This document shows positions 1 to 9,390 of a stretch of 64,000 nucleotides of DNA, piece after piece. This DNA comes from Limnephilus marmoratus (lineage: Eukaryota > Arthropoda > Insecta > Trichoptera > Limnephilidae), in the NCBI GenBank assembly GCA_917880885.1, contig OU862934.1, positions 31,604,734 to 31,668,733 of the forward strand. Direction: 5' to 3'. Under the pieces are notes generated by a model. That model was not told the DNA's origin. It worked only from the letters and a program-made list of their open reading frames with translations, and did no database searches. Position 1 is the stretch's first letter. Each line of letters begins with the position of its first letter. The position numbers and the translations under genes are program-made.

Positions 1-393
1 AAGCATTTTTTAAATCAATTTTTGCGAAATGTTTCGCGCACATTTAACGAAGAAATTAAATCTTCTACTCTAGGCAACGGAAACTTTAAAGGTGCCAACA
101 TTGGATTCAAAGTGTTTTTGAAATCTGTACATATCCTAATCGTGCCATCTTTTTTTTAACAATAACAATTGGACTTGCCATTTCACTAATTTCAACTTTC
201 TCAATAATGTCGTCGTCCACCATTTTTAGCAATTCCTTTTCCACTAGCTCCCGCAAACAATACGGAATGGGTCTCGGGTTAACGAACCTCGGTTTAAAAT
301 CCGACATAACCTCAATATTAGCTTCGTAATTTTTCAATCTACCCGGTTTATCCGAAAACACGTTAGGGTATTTTAATTTTAATATCTCGCGAA
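1..393 (-). pseudogene. Gypsy-1 pol, start of reverse transcriptase
   Basis: The minus strand encodes the beginning of a gypsy-type reverse transcriptase: a KPRFVNPRPIPY stretch, then a helix-like segment ending SPIVIVKKK. After that lysine run the frame shifts by one base at a T-run (about 148-156 on the plus strand). A second frame then continues with the conserved KDGTIRICTDFK motif and on toward LPRVEDL. The frame stops at the left edge, before the YVDD box would appear. The join to the protease part lies across LINE-a. Function in the family is cDNA synthesis from the element RNA; here it is a relic. Confidence 0.8.
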
Positions 394-506
394 TATTTTA
401 TTTTAATTTTTTTTTATTGTATATTTTATTTAGATATAAAATTTGACATCTTATATCTAATGTTATCTTTTCTATGACTACTACAATATTATTTACTACC
501 TACTGA

Positions 507-797
507 CTAAAATTTGGACTTTACAACATTAAGACATAATCCACGAAAAACTGCAAGACTTTTAGCCTCCTTAACATTTACAGGGAGTTCATTGAACATT
601 TTAAAACCTTTATAATAAATATTATTTTGTGTTCCCGATAAATTTGTTTTAGGAAGCCTAAAATCGTTGCAGTTTCTCGTAGGATAACAATGAACTGTAC
701 TGTTGATTCTAACATTATTCAACATATAATCTGGTAACATTTTATTTTTTAACTTATAAATAAAAACTAGGGTATTGAAAACTAATCTTTGCCACAC
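507..797 (-). pseudogene. LINE-a ORF2 C-terminal tail in shifted frame
   Basis: This 96-codon minus-strand frame continues the end of LINE-a ORF2. It starts WQRLVFNTLVFIYKLKN and contains MLPDYM and KGFKMFNELPVNVKEAKS, a typical end of CR1/Jockey-group reverse transcriptases. It overlaps the main frame at 782-797, and the break between them is a frameshift at roughly 790-840. It ends about 100 bases before the A-rich tail, which is consistent with a short 3' UTR. Confidence 0.7.
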
Positions 798-3330
798 ACT
801 ATATTGAGTTGGCGTTGCATGGTTTTTATCCTTGTATATCTGCTACAGCATAATACAGATCTCAAGCCTCTGTTCTGAATTATTTCCATTCTTTTAATTT
901 GTGTTTTATTGCTCAGAAAGATTACACTTGAGCAATAATTCAGATGGGATGCTACAGTTGTGTTATAGACCAATTTCCTAGTTTTAATGTCTAATTTTCC
1001 CTTTATCCTACTTAAGAAATTAATCTTTTTGGCAATTTTTTTAGTTAGCATTTCAAAGTTAGAGTTAAGTTTTAACTTATTATCGATTATGATTCCCAAA
1101 TATTTAATTTCTTCTACCTCTTCAATATTTTGATTGTCTATATTTAGGGTGATAAGTTCATTTTGTTTTTTCCCTAACACCATGAATTTACTTTTATTTA
1201 CATTTAATTTGAGTTTATTTATGCATAACCATTTAGATATTTCATGAAGTTCACTTTGTATTTTTGACAATGCATCTTCAATATTATTTGCTATGATATA
1301 TAAAAGTGTGTCATCAGCAAACAGTTTGATGGAACAGTACTTTAGACACTTCACTATATCATTAATATATATAATAAAAAGTAGTGGTCCCAAGACCGAT
1401 CCTTGAGGAACTCCAAGGTTAACTTTTTGCTCTTCAGAGATAGCATCTCCAAATTTGGTTCTTTGTTTTCTGTTTTTTAGGTAATCGGTAAACCACTGCA
1501 ATTCTTTACCATGAATTCCCATGTCCTTCAATTTCATTATAAGTCTTTCTCTGTCTATCGTTTCGAAAGCACGTCTAAAGTCTAAGAATACTGCTATGAT
1601 GATTTTCTTCTGATCCATACTTGTTTTCCATTCATTTATGACATAATTAATTGCTGTTTCACAGGAATATTTATTTCTAAATCCAGATTGTTGTTTAGCA
1701 AGAATGTTATTCTTTTCAATAAAATTGTTTATCTGTTCTTTAACTGTGGATTCCAGTAATTGTTCATATTTAGGTAATCCATTTATTGGTCTGAAGTCTT
1801 CGAAATTTTTAGCATTTATTATTTTGGGCACTGGTGTTATTATGGAAGTTTTCCATGACTGTGGAAAAATTCCCTTTAACAGAGATTCATTTATTAGTGC
1901 AACTAATCTGTCTCCTATAGCTGGCAGTGCATCTTTGATTATGCCTATCGTAATTCCATCCGTGGACGATTTTAGTTTCATTGCATTAAGAATTTTCATT
2001 AAATACTCCATGTTTATTTTATTAAACCTGAAAATATTATTATTCTCTCTTCTTTCCATTGATGAAAATGTGTCTGTGACTAATGGAATGCTCTTATTTA
2101 TGTTTTCGACACTGAGTATAAAATTTGTATTAAATTTTTGGGCTATTTTAGGATTATCATCTTCAACTCCATCGGGGAACTGAACTTCCTTAGTGTCTCC
2201 CTTCTGTTTACCGCTTATAATTTCTTTGAGTGTAGTCCACATTTTTCTTGAATCACTTTGAGAGGTAATTATTTTTTGTCTAATGTACGAATTTTTGGTT
2301 TGTTTTATTTCTGTGCTATACATGTTTCTAAGTTTCTTATAGGTTTCCCATCTTTCTTCCGTAAATTGTATTTTACAAGCTTTATAAGCTGTATCCCTTT
2401 GTTTTTGTAGAAGATGTAGAGATTTCGTATACCAATTATTTGTATCTTTTAATATAATATTAGTTATAGGCATTAGCTCGTTTACTACTGTTTTCAGATG
2501 TCCTACTAGTTCATCGGCTTTTTCCTCCAAATTTCCTTGGTTATCGCAAACCCACTTTTTGTTTTTTAATGCCGTACACAATTTATCCTTATCATAGTTC
2601 TTTTTATTCCTATACGTTATCTTTCGTATTTCCTGTGGCTTCGGACTACTGTATCTAATTTTTGTAACAATTGTTTCGTGATCAGATATTTTGAGTTCTT
2701 CTACAGCATTAACTTCCGCATAAAAGTCATTCGAAATTACTAAATCAATCATGGTTTTAGAGGTTTTTCCTATTCTTGTATAATTGTTGACAAGTTGCTT
2801 CCAGCCTAAGAAATTTATGATGCTTTGTAGTCTTGTGCTTTTTGCATTGGGTTTCATCATATCGATATTAAGATCTCCGCAGATTATTATTAAATCTCTT
2901 GTATTTATTTGTTTACGACACCATTCATCAAAAAAATCTAAGAATTTTGTATCATTTTGATTTGGGGAATGATAAATAGCTACGTAGGTTCCCCTCTTAA
3001 AATCCTTTTGAATTTCAATAGCAAGCATCCAGGTATTATTTTTATCTAAAACCATATTTGTTGTAACTTTGTAAGAGATATTATTTTGAATTAATATTAT
3101 AACTCCTCCCGTATGCCTGCTAAATGAGTCGCATCTAATTGTCGAATAGCCCTAAAATGTTATTTCGTGTAGTTTGATTTCTTCGGTAACACAAGTTTCA
3201 CTCATCATTACCATGTGCGGTTTGTATTCTCTTAGCATGTCTTCAACTTCTTCGATATGTGCTAGTAAACTAGAGACGTTTAAGGAGTATATTGTTATGA
3301 AGTTTCGGTTTAATCTGAAAAATTAACCAT
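782..3330 (-). pseudogene. LINE-a ORF2: endonuclease-reverse transcriptase with stop and frameshift
   Basis: A long open frame (3055-782, 757 codons) holds the second half of an APE-type endonuclease (GDLNIDM, DLVIS, ISDHE), a linker, and a reverse transcriptase with FRPIN, QSGFR, FLDFRRAFETID, GVPQGSVLGPLLF and the active-site box FADD near 1311-1322. The same frame continues upstream to about 3330 with the endonuclease start (MMSETCVT, GGVIILIQN) but is cut by an in-frame TAG at 3152-3154. Past 797 the C-terminus moves to another frame. The protein would nick target DNA and copy its RNA by target-primed reverse transcription. Clade call is tentative. Confidence 0.85.
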
Positions 3331-3432
3331 TCTGTTCTCGTGTTCAATTTTTCAGCAGTATACTGGACAGTCTTTGCTCCATACAGGGTGATCAATTTTT
3401 AAATTTAATTTTAGTCTATATATTAATATTAA

Positions 3433-4270
3433 TATTAATATCTGCAACACTCTTATTTACCAGATTAATTCCGTGTAAAGTAATATCGAAACACTTTAGA
3501 AACTTTCTACCCACAATACATGAACTACCATTATTGATTATTATAAATTCGGTAGCACGCATTTATTTTTAAATTCCACGTTACATATAATTTTACCCAA
3601 AACTTTTAATGATTTATTATCATACCCGAATAACTTAATATCGCACACCATTAATTTCTTTTCACTAAAATATCTATTAAACATTTCGTATGGGATCGCA
3701 TTTATGCTGGCTCCCGTATCGACCATAACCTGTAAAATAATATTATCTACGCGTAAATTTAAAAACATAGGATCACTATTATTACCTTGCGAAACAGTAT
3801 TTATCGCACCTACCCGCTTCGTACTAGGCGAGCGAGATTTACTACTTGATTTATTTTTACAAGTCGAGCTAGTGTGCCCTACCTTCTTACAAATATAACA
3901 TTGCAACTTCTTGTGCCAACAATCTTTTTGCACATGATTATTCTTACCACAAATGAAACATGACATATTATTATTTATCTTATGAGGTGATTTACTACGC
4001 ACTTTGCAATCCTTATAACGGCTTACCTGCCTAGATTTATCGAAGTTATAAACTGAATTTAAATTCGACTTTGCATTCTCCATACTCAATACATGTTCCA
4101 ACGTAGAAGCTATGTTAATGCATTCTAGAAATGACTTGCTTAAACCTTTCTTAAAAAGTTTGTGCTTCATTTTCTCATTGAACACGCCAATAATAAATAT
4201 ACCTTTCAAATACGATTCTAATCTTGCTTCAAAGTTACATGACAAACTAATATTTTTAAGCTTCGCGGCA
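3433..4270 (-). pseudogene. Gypsy-1 gag C-terminus and aspartic protease
   Basis: The minus frame 4270-3541 starts in the middle of gag (FAAKLKNISLSCNF), then has two zinc knuckles, CFICGKNNHVQKDC and CYICKKVGHTSSTC, then a basic serine-rich stretch, then the retropepsin motif VDTGASINAIP. A frameshift near 3545 moves the rest of the protease to another frame that runs on to about 3433. Its first residues follow directly on the gag segment at 7428 once LTR-2 is taken out. In intact relatives the protease processes the polyprotein and the knuckles bind RNA. Confidence 0.88.
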
Positions 4271-4275
4271 AACTC

Positions 4276-4993
4276 TGTTAGCATTGCCGCTTATACGGCC
4301 ATTTGCTAAACCAAAACCTGGAAAGGACACGCAATACATAGGCCAACAGAACTAGCTCAGAGCCGGCAGCAAGCAAGGTTCCTCTTAAAACCAAGGCGAG
4401 TATTGTGGTTCGCTTGTGAATTCCTCCTCCTTCTTTCCTCACAATCTCCAGGTCTCTTTCCTCAATCAGAACACAGTTTTGCACGTAAAGGGTTTATTCA
4501 TTTAGAAGGAGACAAGGTTTTACAATTGCCAGCCTCGGCAAACTACACATGGGTACTTGCTAGGTATAGAATTCTAACACGGCGGGGAACTTCTCTCTAC
4601 TCTCCACACGTATTAGTGAATTTAAAAGCGGGATGTAACACACAAAAGGAGGCAAAGGTTCATTTTACTCACAAAGCAGGATATGAGGTAGCCGTCCGAC
4701 GGGCTACCGGTGGGCTGGAGCCTTCTCGTGCACAAAACACAATATAGAAACAATCACGAGTTTTTAGGTTCTCGACACAGCGCACTAGCGCTGTGTCTGT
4801 GAACACTGTTGTCAAGCCCGAAGCCAGCGGGGGAAAGAATGCCAGGCGCCGTTCGGCACTGGGGCCACGGACCTCCGTGTGCGGAGAGGGGGGCGGAGAG
4901 GGGCGGTACGGCGAGCTGTGCACTGGGGACCAATTCACTAGCTCCTCGCAATATGAATAAGGGGGTCTATTCTTTATCTTTTGTAACGTAACA
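4276..4993 (-). repeat. LTR-2 3' LTR
   Basis: The block begins TGTTAGC and ends GTAACA on the plus strand, so it has the TGTTA/TAACA inverted ends of an LTR. It is 718 bp with a GC-rich core (4810-4930). On the minus strand an AATAAA lies near 4490-4500, inside the LTR as expected for polyadenylation. Open frames on both strands here (for example 4403-4747) look like chance products of GC-rich sequence. I cannot name the family. Confidence 0.65.
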
Positions 4994-5004
4994 CTTCCCC
5001 CCTC
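4994..5004 (-). other. LTR-2 polypurine tract
   Basis: On the minus strand GAGGGGGGAAG sits immediately before the LTR start TGTTACG. Plus-strand DNA synthesis in LTR elements starts from such a purine run, so it fixes the LTR edge and the element's orientation. Confidence 0.7.
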
Positions 5005-5722
5005 GCCGCAATAAAAGCGACGTGGTAATGGAGCAGTAGGACTAAGAAATCCTCTTACCCTTCCAGCACTTGTGCAAAAAAAAACATTTAAGAGAAAAAG
5101 GAGAGAGAGAGAAAAAAGTTGCTAGCTACAAAATAGTAGAAAACAAAAACAAAAGAGAAAAAGCATGGTGAACAAAGAATTATCTATGAATGTACATGAA
5201 AGAGCAGTGACATACATAAATATAAACAAGGACCTGCTGGAGAAAGGTACAAGGGTTATGCAGTGATTGAAAAAAAATGACTCTAAATTGTATCATTGGT
5301 CTGTGAGCTATGTTTGCGTAGCGTGGTTTGCGTAGGATGTCTGGGGTGTTTGATCGTTACACTGAAGTTACAAGGTTACTTTGTCACAGTAACCTGGCCC
5401 GTTTGAGATTACACTCAAGGAACACTAGGGCCTTAAAGAAAACACGAAGAAGAGAACGCAGGATGAGGCTTCTTGGTGGTGGAGAGGGTTTTACCTGTCA
5501 CAGAGGTCAAAAAGGTAGCTGCTTCCGGATCTTCAGTACTTGAGGTACTGGAGAGTGGAATTGTAATTGGTGGTTGGTCCTTTATAGAGGTGGTTTGTGT
5601 GCATGACAGCCGTTGTTGTGATGGTTGTTGGTACACTGGTTTGTATACAGTGGGATTGTTGTGTGAACAATCGTTGGTATTGTTATTTGCGCAAGGGCAC
5701 AGGAGCATTGGCATGATGGCAA
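5005..5722. other. LTR-2 interior, no gene seen
   Basis: AT-rich and purine-rich filler including a GA-rich run near 5095-5130. No gag, pol or RNA gene is recognisable. The beginning (CCTCGCCGC, later CTTCCAGCACTTGTG) resembles in layout the sequence inside the 3' LTR of Gypsy-3 at 15372-15470, which hints that LTR-2 belongs to a distantly related family. Confidence 0.5.
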
Positions 5723-5975
5723 CAGAGCATTTGCAAGGTGCAGCTGGAACATTTGCAAGATGCAGCAGGAACATTTGTACAATGGCAACAGGAACATTTG
5801 CGAGATGCCGCAGGAACATTTGCACGATGGCAACCGGAACATTTGCAAGATGCCGCAGGGACATTTGTACAATGGCAACAGGAACATTTGCAAGATGCCG
5901 CAGGGACATTTGTACAATGGCAACAGGAACATTACAAGGTGCCGCAGGAACATTTGCATGATGCAACAGGAACAT
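5723..5975. repeat. 21-bp tandem array, open in several frames on both strands
   Basis: About twelve imperfect 21-bp units of the type CAGGAACATTTGCAAGATGC follow one another. Two variants (one with AAGATGCCG, one with CAATGGCAA) tend to alternate, giving a 42-bp higher-order period. Because 21 is a multiple of three and few units hold stops, long frames stay open on both strands (for example plus 5473-5961 and minus 5433-6059). Translated products are monotonous repeats such as GTFARC or QEHLQDAA. I treat these as a by-product of the repeat, not as genes. Confidence 0.8.
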
Positions 5976-7410
5976 GAACCAACCTAGAGCTGACGTGCTC
6001 GGGTTTGTTTGAGTGATGGTTTTGTGATGATATAATTCGCAACTACACGCACGACTCATACTAGGTTAAGTTAGGTGCGGTCGGGTGCTTTTGGTACGCA
6101 GGGTTTGAAGGCATGGGACCTCCGTGACGGTAGTGAAGGCAGCATGAAGAGAGGCGCAGGTGTAGATAGGGTGAAGAGCTGCTGGTCTTCTTATTAATCC
6201 GGCGAAAAATTATTATTAGAACAAAATTCTTGAAGTTTTACCTGCCTGGTAGACCAATGATGAAAAGGTTTGGAGAGAAACAAGGTGTGCATGTTGAGAA
6301 AGATTGGATTTGTTTGACGTGAAGAGAGAGAGAGAGACAGAGAGAGATAACTAAATGCAACTACAGACTTATACATATTACAGGTACGTATTCAAGGAAG
6401 GTTCTGTTTAACCCATTTATTTTTTTTTTAAACTAAATACATTTCCAAGAACACGTGGGTAAGGGTTTGTACGTATGACAAAATGCCCCGTTCGAAAGAA
6501 GTTGGTCTTCCATGACCTATGCTCACGTCTATACGGTAGCATTTTTTCTACTTTCGAAGAACAAAAACATTGAGAACAAATAAGTTATGAAAAGTGGGAA
6601 AGGAGTAGGAAGTTGAAAGGATCCGTGTATGAAGGTTGTCCCATTTGACAAACGAAACGCCAAGTGCGTAACGCATATATCCCCATTCACGGATAATTTC
6701 GAGGAAGGGAAAGGGTGACAATTGGGAACATTTGAACGAAGAAAACTGCTGAGGACTCGGCTATTTCCGAAATTCGACCTCTGAGTGGAAGGTGAAACAA
6801 GGTCTATAGCAGTTATCCTGGCACATTACAATACCATTTGGTAGTGTAGGACAAAAGGAATACACTGACATAAAAAAGTCTAATCCTCCACGTGTTTTGG
6901 GTAGAAGATTAGAGGGTCGTTTTATTCTCCTACTTGTTTGCGAGAAATGACAGACCCTTGCTCAAATCTCACAAACCTGGGGGGTTTTCTTGTTCGTCTC
7001 CCAGACAACGAGTTAGGTGTTTTTTTGTGTCCATCAACTTAACTCCTACGACACGATGCCCCATAATCATGAGTGAAGCGTATGATTAGTCCTTTTGAGA
7101 TAGTGGATAGTTCCTGGGTTCTTGTGACAGGAAGTCCACGGGCATGTTAATGAGTATTCTGCTGCAAAAGCAATAATTTTCTGATAACAGAAAATAAAAG
7201 GCGTGTGATCTACACTTGGTAGGTCACACAAACATGGGGGTAGATATTATTTCGTTCGCACGACTCATGGTGAATATTGTCACGTTTTCACGTCTCACGT
7301 AACAGGAATGAACGATTTACAACAAATTTTGCCCAGTATTGAAAGACAGTAACTCAATAGGTATTTAAAACAATTTAATGAGATAAACCACCCTCTCGAT
7401 CAACAATCTT
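5976..7410. other. LTR-2 5' interior, no gene seen
   Basis: About 1.4 kb with no domain recognisable in any frame. It contains a short GA run (6324-6350) and otherwise ordinary mixed sequence. In orientation it corresponds to the region where a leader and gag would stand, so the coding part has been lost or was never present. Confidence 0.5.
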
Positions 7411-7427
7411 TTGTAACGTCATAACTC

Positions 7428-7751
7428 TTTAATAGATTCATTAGCCGATTGTTTACATTTATAGAACATTTCCCGTGATTCAAAAATATTGTGAATAGGC
7501 TTACAATGGGAATCTAGTAATTTACACAAATCCTCAAATGAGGTTTCCGACACTTTTTTTGGAAAACACAAATCGCTTAACAATGAAAAGGTATCTTTGG
7601 TGAGATTATTCAAGAGGAACGCTCTTTTACGTTCTGGCGACAAAATTTTCTCATCATATAATATGAGAGCTTGGTCCAGTCTCTCCTTGAACAGGGACCA
7701 CACTCCTGTCTTGTGACAGAATGCCCCCAGACTTTTACAAATCGCATCCAT
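7428..7751 (-). pseudogene. Gypsy-1 gag N-terminus
   Basis: The minus frame starts at an ATG (7751) and reads MDAICKSLGAFC, then WSLFKERLDQALILYDE, LLNNLTKDTFSLLSDL and ESREMFYKCKQ, the usual N-terminal capsid-like part of K02A2.6-type gypsy gag. It is interrupted after ESIKE by LTR-2. A frame extends seven codons upstream (7772) but the internal ATG fits family starts better. Upstream, 8250-7752 is leader sequence with no clear frame. Confidence 0.75.
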
Positions 7752-8251
7752 CGGGAATAAGAGCTGAAACAAATTTTGATTAAAAAACTTATCTCAGCGC
7801 TTCCGGGTGAATCCGCTCCAGAACCGACGACCTCGCCGCTCCAAAGTGACTCCCCACACAGCTTCCGGATCTCTGTCACCAGCCGTCTCTTTCGACCGCT
7901 GATCGCCCGTGTCCGTCTCCCTGCAGCTACGGAATCCAGCCCTTGTCCGGTCCCGCTTGAATAGCTGCAGCGACAGAATCTGACCTTGCCCCAGATTCCG
8001 GCTTCCTCCGTAGATGGTCCTCTTGTCACCGTCTTCTTCTTACTGCATGCAATCCTAGCATGCCACGCCAAATTTGCTCCCTCAATACTGCAATATGGAT
8101 GCAGGCTCTAATGCACGTCTTCTTGACTTTGTGGTGGCGTCTTCTCGAATGCGTCTTCATACAACATTTTTTTTTTTATTGTCGCAACAATCTCCTCTCT
8201 TCTGTTTCCGATTTTTTTTTCGTCTTCAGGTTCTTAGCCAGTTGTGGAGTC

Positions 8252-8271
8252 GGCTACTACCGGCTGCGCCA
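8252..8271 (-). promoter_or_regulatory. Gypsy-1 primer binding site
   Basis: On the minus strand TGGCGCAGCCGGTAGTAGCC begins two bases after the LTR end. The TGGCGCAG start has the form used by insect gypsy elements primed by a tRNA-Ser-like 3' end; the exact tRNA is from memory and not verified. Confidence 0.65.
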
Positions 8272-8273
8272 GT

Positions 8274-8555
8274 TGTGATGTCCGTCTGAGCAGTTGTGTC
8301 GAGCCAAATCAGATGCGGACTTACATGTGTGTGTAGACGAATTATGGTGGGTAGTACTCAAATGAAGAGAGTAACAGTTTACTCTACAGGTATTTATTAG
8401 GGGAGCTGCCAAAGCAAAAGAGGACGAATCTCGCATACATCGCCTTATATAGACTCACGCAAGCATGCTATCTCGCTTGCACTCATACAATACACACAGA
8501 CATTACAGGAGTCATGTGTCGATGTCTTTGTCTTGTGTCGTAATTGTGTTGTGCA
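8274..8555 (-). repeat. Gypsy-1 5' LTR with promoter and polyA signal
   Basis: The 282-bp block begins TGTGATG and ends GTTGTGCA on the plus strand, giving TG/CA ends. Read on the minus strand it has a TATATAAGG box at 8452-8444, then AATAAA at 8398-8393, then the LTR end and the primer site. This is the U3-R-U5 order expected for a gypsy LTR, and it shows where element transcription would begin. Confidence 0.78.
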
Positions 8556-9290
8556 GTATTTTTTTTTTTTTTTTTTTTTATTATTTAATATAGATATATA
8601 ATTGTACAATGGAGTTATATAAATTACATATCGGTACAGAAATTAATTAAAAATTGCAATCTCACCAAAAAAGAACCTAGTTCTTGTGTTTGATAAGCGA
8701 GTTACATTAATTATAACTGAAATAAACTAACATTATGCAATAGGTAAGTATATAATATGATCAATTGAGACTTCTGGATCATCTATTTGTGTAGGTGTAC
8801 ATACATAGGATACGGTTACATACTGAAATATTGTGCACTTAGGAGGAGATTTCGACTTTCTCCACAGGAGAAATTCGAAAAATCTAAATAAAATGGAGAT
8901 GAATAATATAGATTAATAATAAATAGAAAGAATGAGAAAAACAGGTAATTATTTAGTTAATTATTCCTGATGGTGACTACTTGGTGTCGTTCAAATAAAT
9001 AGCTTTTGAAATTAATAAATCACTTGGTTTTATAAAATATATAAATATAATTATAAAACCTTTATAAACAATAAAAGTGGTAACAACCAAGTAATTTATT
9101 AATTTCAATCATAATGGTGCCACAAAATAAGTTTGCTGTGTTAGAAGAAGTAAATAGCTTTTTATCCATTTTAGAGCTTTATCGTTTATCCCAACACAGT
9201 TTAATTTTTTAATAAGTTTATCATGAGAAATACTATCGAAAGCTTTTTAAGGTACATCGCGACAATAACAATACGTGACAGCTGCTTGTG
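8556..9290 (-). mobile_element. LINE-b: 3' end of a LINE with a reverse transcriptase scrap
   Basis: The T-run at 8559-8580 is the A-tail of a minus-strand LINE. Near 9285-9110 the minus strand encodes KKAFDSISHDKLIKKL and GINDKALKWIKSYL, the conserved DxxKAFDSI region of a reverse transcriptase. The frame then ends and about 500 bp of AT-rich UTR follows, so the active-site box and thumb have been deleted. A hairpin (GGAGATTTCGAC and GGAGAAATTCG around 8843-8885) lies in the UTR. Confidence 0.6.
9007..9107. repeat. Short inverted repeat (foldback) in LINE-b
   Basis: A 23-bp arm beginning TGAAATTAATAAATCACTTG at 9007-9029 is repeated inverted at 9085-9107 with one mismatch, around an AT-rich 55-bp loop. 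It may be a small MITE within the LINE-b remnant and could explain the deletion there. No clear TSD was found. Confidence 0.5.
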
Positions 9291-9390
9291 TTTTGTTTTT
9301 GCTCCTGAAAAATTTTAAGTTTTAAATAGTTTTCAAAACATTTTTTATGTTTTATAGTGAAAGTAGTAGTAGTGAGTGCCTGCTGTTACA

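Larger units (their letters stand above)
394..3432 (-). mobile_element. LINE-a: non-LTR retrotransposon inserted in Gypsy-1 pol
   Basis: This is a minus-strand LINE whose 3' end is the T-rich run near 396-417 (an A-rich tail on its own strand) and whose endonuclease begins near 3330. Both sides are Gypsy-1 pol: the protease frame reaches about 3433 and the reverse transcriptase frame resumes at about 393. The flanks are both AATATT-rich, so the exact TSD is ambiguous. The reverse transcriptase looks CR1/L2/Jockey-group; I cannot place the clade more finely. No ORF1 is visible upstream, so the copy is 5'-truncated. Confidence 0.8.
4276..7422 (-). mobile_element. LTR-2: decayed LTR element inserted in Gypsy-1 gag
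   Basis: The 5-bp sequence AACTC lies just left (4271-4275) and just right (7423-7427) of this block. Removing the block plus one copy makes gag continuous: ESIKE is followed by FAAKLKNIS. The left end is a full LTR (4276-4993) preceded on the minus strand by a polypurine tract. At the right end only about 14 bases resemble the LTR start (ACGTTACAAAAGAT), so the 5' LTR is essentially missing. The interior has no gag or pol; it carries a 21-bp tandem array and AT-rich filler. It is either a deletion derivative or a non-autonomous element. Confidence 0.72.
1..8555 (-). mobile_element. Gypsy-1: Ty3/gypsy LTR retrotransposon, 5' half, split by two insertions
   Basis: On the minus strand this reads 5' LTR (8555-8274), primer site, gag start (7751-7428), then LTR-2, then gag C-terminus and protease (4270-3433), then LINE-a, then the start of reverse transcriptase (393-1). 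The element leaves the window at its left edge, so RNase H, integrase and the 3' LTR are not visible. Gag and protease resemble the K02A2.6-like insect gypsy group: two CCHC knuckles followed by a DTGAS protease. Removing the two insertions leaves about 2.4 kb of element sequence here. Frameshifts make this copy dead. Order and orientation are seen directly; the family name is from memory. Confidence 0.88.

Noticed and set aside
4403..4951. Several 60-114 codon frames in the LTR-2 LTR
   Set aside because: They overlap on both strands in GC-rich sequence and share no feature with known proteins. The LTR structure explains the region better.
5723..5975. CRISPR-like array
   Set aside because: Units are adjacent with no unique spacers, and the context is a eukaryotic LTR element.
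5433..6059. 208-codon minus frame and matching plus frames across the tandem array
   Set aside because: They consist of the 21-bp repeat read in different frames, which stays open for arithmetic reasons. No domain, no start context.
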